Assembly (NCBI GenBank): GCA_030150315.1 | Contig: JASLGB010000017.1 | Coordinates: 1-8,279 of the forward strand | Source of the DNA: Dokdonella sp. | GTDB taxonomy: Bacteria > Pseudomonadota > Gammaproteobacteria > Xanthomonadales > Rhodanobacteraceae | Length of the DNA stretch: 8,279 nt | Direction of reading: 5' to 3' | Notes under the pieces: model-generated | Told to the model about the DNA's origin: nothing | Seen by the model: the letters and a program-made list of their open reading frames with translations, nothing else | Databases searched by the model: none | Shown here: positions 6,178 through 8,279 of the stretch, in pieces | How positions within the stretch are numbered: position 1 is the stretch's first letter | Layout: each line of letters opens with the position of its first letter | Position numbers and translations under genes: made by a program

Positions 6178-7767
6178 TCAGTCGATGCCGGGCTGTTTCA
6201 GCTGCGTGATGCCGCGACGCGCCTTCTCGTCCGCCACCATGCGGCGCACGTCGGCGCGCAGGCGCGCGGCGTCGTAGACGATGCCGTCCTTGATCGTCAG
6301 CGCGACACCGGGCGTGCGATGCACGGCGCCATCCGCGCCAAGACGGATGTGGCCGGTGCCGTACAGCACTTTCAGATTGGCCAGCGGGTTGTCGGCCACG
6401 ACGACCAGGTCGGCCAGCTTGCCGGCTTCGATCGAACCGATGCGATCGGCCGCGCCGAGCGCCTGCGCGCCGTACAGCGTGGCCGAGCGGATCACTTCCA
6501 GCGGATGGAAGCCCGCTTCGCGCAGCAGTTCCAGTTCCTCGATCGTGCCGAAGCCGTAGACCTTGTAGATGTAGCCCGAATCGCTGCCGACGGTGACGCG
6601 GCCGCCGCGGTTCTTGTAGTCGTTGACGAAGGCCATCCAGCGCCGGTAGTTGTCACGCCAGTTCACTTCTTCCTCGGTGCCCCAGTCGAAGAAATAGCTG
6701 CCGTGGTTGTCGCGGTTGGGCGTGAAGAAATCCCACAGCGCCGGTGCGGTGTAGGCGTCGTGCCAGTCGGCGCGGCGCGCGCGCATCAGGTCGCGGTTGG
6801 CCTGATAGATCGTGAAGGTCGGGTCGATCGTGAAGTCGAGCGCGAGCAGCTCCTTCATCACCGACTCGTATTTCTCGCTGCCCGGCTGCGCGGCCTGCGC
6901 CCACAGGCGGCCAGCCTGGCCGAAGCGGTCGTGCTCGTTGTTGTAGTTGTAGTCGGCCGGATAGTTCTGCACGGTCTGGCCGTCGAACAGCGCCTCCGGC
7001 AGTCCGTACCAGTGCTCCATCGAGGTCAGGCCCCAGCGCGCGGTGGTCAGCGCGTTGACGCGCGCGACGTCGGTCTGCGCGTGGTGGCAGGTGCCGCGCA
7101 GGCCGAGCTTCTTCATCTCGTCGATGCCGGCTTCGAGGATGTCGGGCCGATAGCCGAAACACTTGAGGCCGAGCGCGCCGCGCCTCTTCATGTCGCGCAC
7201 CCACTCGCGCGCTTCTTCCGGCTGGGTCATCGGCGTGTCGCGGCCCATGCCGAAGAACGCATACGGAAAGATGCGCGGCGCGGCGATCTCGTTGCGCTCG
7301 CTGCGCCGGGTTTCGCTGACACACCAGTCGATGCCGTTGCCGCAGCCGGGCTCGCGCACGGTGGTGATGCCGTGGCCGAGCCAGAGCTTGTAGACGTACT
7401 CGGCCGGCACGCCCTGCTCGTCGCCGCCGATGTGGCCGTGCATGTCGATCAGCCCCGGCATCACGTACTGGCCGGTCAGGTCGATCTCGCGACCGCCCGC
7501 GGCAAGCTTCGGACGATGCTCAGGATCAATCGGCTTGCCGGGCGAACCGAGCGAGGCGATGCGCGCGATGCGATTGCCCTCGATCACCACGTCCGCCGGG
7601 CCATAGGCCGGCGTACCGGTACCGTTGATGACAGTGACGCCGCGCAGGATCAGCTGCGTGTACGGCCCCTGGCCCTCGCCATCGGCGCGTGCGGGCGCCG
7701 CCGGAATCGCCGCCTGCGCGACGCTGCATGCGGCCAGCAGCGCCGCCGCGACAAAAGCTCGTTTCAT
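6178..7767 (-). CDS. Exported metal-dependent amidohydrolase (imidazolonepropionase-like)
   Basis: A 529-aa protein. I start at 7767 rather than the upstream in-frame ATG at 7797, because 7767 follows GAGGGGG at 7773-7779 and opens with a signal peptide, MKRAFVAAALLAACSVAQA. LAAC at 11-14 also fits a lipobox, so it may be a lipoprotein instead of being cut after AQA. The amidohydrolase barrel shows the expected metal and active-site residues in order: H110 and H112 (DMHGH), K202 (LGLKCFG, possibly carboxylated), H228/H229 (TCHHAQT), H252 (SMEHW) and D396 (GSDSGY). The family C-terminus follows, with SIEAGKLADLVVVADNPL at about 445-462. An aromatic-rich stretch at about 255-390 makes it longer than typical 400-430 aa relatives. 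Such enzymes hydrolyse amide, ester or imide bonds in small metabolites or dipeptides; the substrate cannot be read from sequence. It converges on the DUF808 gene and lies 156 nt downstream of a small same-strand gene. Confidence 0.93.
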   Translation of the reverse strand: MKRAFVAAALLAACSVAQAAIPAAPARADGEGQGPYTQLILRGVTVINGTGTPAYGPADVVIEGNRIARIASLGSPGKPIDPEHRPKLAAGGREIDLTGQYVMPGLIDMHGHIGGDEQGVPAEYVYKLWLGHGITTVREPGCGNGIDWCVSETRRSERNEIAAPRIFPYAFFGMGRDTPMTQPEEAREWVRDMKRRGALGLKCFGYRPDILEAGIDEMKKLGLRGTCHHAQTDVARVNALTTARWGLTSMEHWYGLPEALFDGQTVQNYPADYNYNNEHDRFGQAGRLWAQAAQPGSEKYESVMKELLALDFTIDPTFTIYQANRDLMRARRADWHDAYTAPALWDFFTPNRDNHGSYFFDWGTEEEVNWRDNYRRWMAFVNDYKNRGGRVTVGSDSGYIYKVYGFGTIEELELLREAGFHPLEVIRSATLYGAQALGAADRIGSIEAGKLADLVVVADNPLANLKVLYGTGHIRLGADGAVHRTPGVALTIKDGIVYDAARLRADVRRMVADEKARRGITQLKQPGID

Positions 7768-7772
7768 GCCTG

Positions 7773-7779
7773 CCCCCTC
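7773..7779 (-). promoter_or_regulatory. Ribosome binding site of the amidohydrolase gene
   Basis: On the minus strand GAGGGGG lies 5 nt before the ATG at 7767. It selects this start over the in-frame ATG at 7797, which would put ten extra residues in front of the signal peptide. Confidence 0.6.
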
Positions 7780-7923
7780 GATTGGCTGAGGACGCAAGCC
7801 TACGGCGTCCGCGCGGCGGCGGCAGTGGCGAAAGGCATGGGGTGACGCGCGAGCGGCAGGGCGCTGCGCCTTCAGGCCGGAACGGCGCGCGGCGCGGGCA
7901 TCAGTCCCGGCAGCCGGAACGTG

Positions 7924-8205
7924 TCAGGTCGGGGCGGCCGTCTTGGTCGCGGCGCGCTTGCTCGCGGCCGTCGTGGCTGCCTTGTTCTTTGCGGCGTTCG
8001 CGCGCGAGCGGAACGTGCTGTGGACGTGCGGTCGATACGGCGTGACGCCGAGGATCTCGATGCGGCCACCGCGCTTTTTGAACGCGGCGATGTCCGCGGC
8101 GATCATGGCGCTGGTCAGCGGCTGGGCGGAACTCTTGCCGCGGGAGCGGCGGAACAGCGACGAATTGGTGTTTTGGGTGCCGGACACGACGGGCTGGTTG
8201 GACAT
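7924..8205 (-). CDS. Small basic protein with Lys/Ala-rich tail, function unknown
   Basis: A 93-aa protein whose start is fixed by a very good Shine-Dalgarno, AAGGAG at 8211-8216, 5 nt before the ATG. It has three parts. Residues 1-29 are Ser/Asn/Gln-rich with a basic patch (FRRSRGK, 18-24). Residues 31-57 form a predicted helix-strand core, AADIAAFKKRGGRIEILGV (about 36-54), then TPYR. Residues 66-93 are a low-complexity Lys/Arg/Ala/Thr tail that resembles histone H1-like or AlgP-type tails. The core loosely resembles an 'IxxFxxxGGxIExLG' motif I recall from small uncharacterised gammaproteobacterial proteins, but I cannot name the family. No signal peptide or membrane segment is visible, and the net charge is strongly positive. 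Nucleic-acid binding is a reasonable inference, not shown. The amidohydrolase gene follows on the same strand after 156 nt, probably from its own promoter. Confidence 0.8.
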   Translation of the reverse strand: MSNQPVVSGTQNTNSSLFRRSRGKSSAQPLTSAMIAADIAAFKKRGGRIEILGVTPYRPHVHSTFRSRANAAKNKAATTAASKRAATKTAAPT

Positions 8206-8210
8206 GCGTA

Positions 8211-8216
8211 CTCCTT
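8211..8216 (-). promoter_or_regulatory. Strong ribosome binding site of the small basic protein gene
   Basis: AAGGAG on the minus strand, 5 nt before the ATG at 8205, is the best Shine-Dalgarno match in the window. It is the main evidence that this short frame is a real, well-translated gene. Confidence 0.75.
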
Positions 8217-8279
8217 GGGTGGGCGAAATCCTCGAGGGAAAAGGGCAGGGCGAAGGACGCGCTGCGGGGGACGGTTTGG

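Noticed and set aside
6151..7845. Plus-strand open frame of 564 codons
   Set aside because: It is antisense to the amidohydrolase, whose frame carries the full set of active-site residues.
7768..7923. Promoter or terminator between the small basic protein gene and the amidohydrolase
   Set aside because: Only weak hexamers (for example TAGGCT on the minus strand) and very short GC dyads are visible, with no T run, so nothing could be assigned.

Overview
This window is high-GC bacterial chromosome with strong third-position GC bias. It most likely comes from a gammaproteobacterium of the Xanthomonadales/Lysobacterales type (for example a Rhodanobacteraceae-like genome). The support is a full-length two-domain GlnE, a YedI-type DUF808 protein, an exported amidohydrolase, a periplasmic-type TPR protein and a glnE start that looks leaderless. 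This placement is inference from gene content and composition; no taxonomic marker is present.

Layout: (1) 1-1811, minus strand: the 5' 603 codons of an exported tetratricopeptide-repeat (TPR) protein that continues past base 1. (2) 1812-2280: a 469-bp divergent intergenic region with a cluster of overlapping dyads and an array of about four 14-bp tandem repeats. (3) 2281-5145, plus: glnE, the bifunctional glutamine synthetase adenylyltransferase/adenylyl-removing enzyme, intact with both aspartate active sites. (4) 5161-6069, plus: a DUF808 (YedI-like) multi-pass membrane protein 15 nt after glnE, almost certainly in the same transcript. (5) 6070-6177: a convergent intergenic region with a candidate intrinsic terminator and two more hairpins. 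(6) 6178-7767, minus: a secreted or lipoprotein metal-dependent amidohydrolase. (7) 7768-7923: a 156-bp gap. (8) 7924-8205, minus: a 93-aa basic protein with a Lys/Ala-rich tail and a very good Shine-Dalgarno.

How the genes relate: GlnE sets the adenylylation state of glutamine synthetase in response to PII and glutamine. The DUF808 protein is probably co-expressed with it, but no functional link is established. The TPR protein and the amidohydrolase are envelope or periplasmic proteins on the opposite strand and form no evident pathway with glnE.

No mobile element, CRISPR array, RNA gene, phage gene or recognisable defence system is present. This looks like an ordinary housekeeping/accessory region. 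The items most worth a second look are the histidine-rich TPR protein, the structured divergent intergenic region, the probable leaderless glnE start and the small basic protein.
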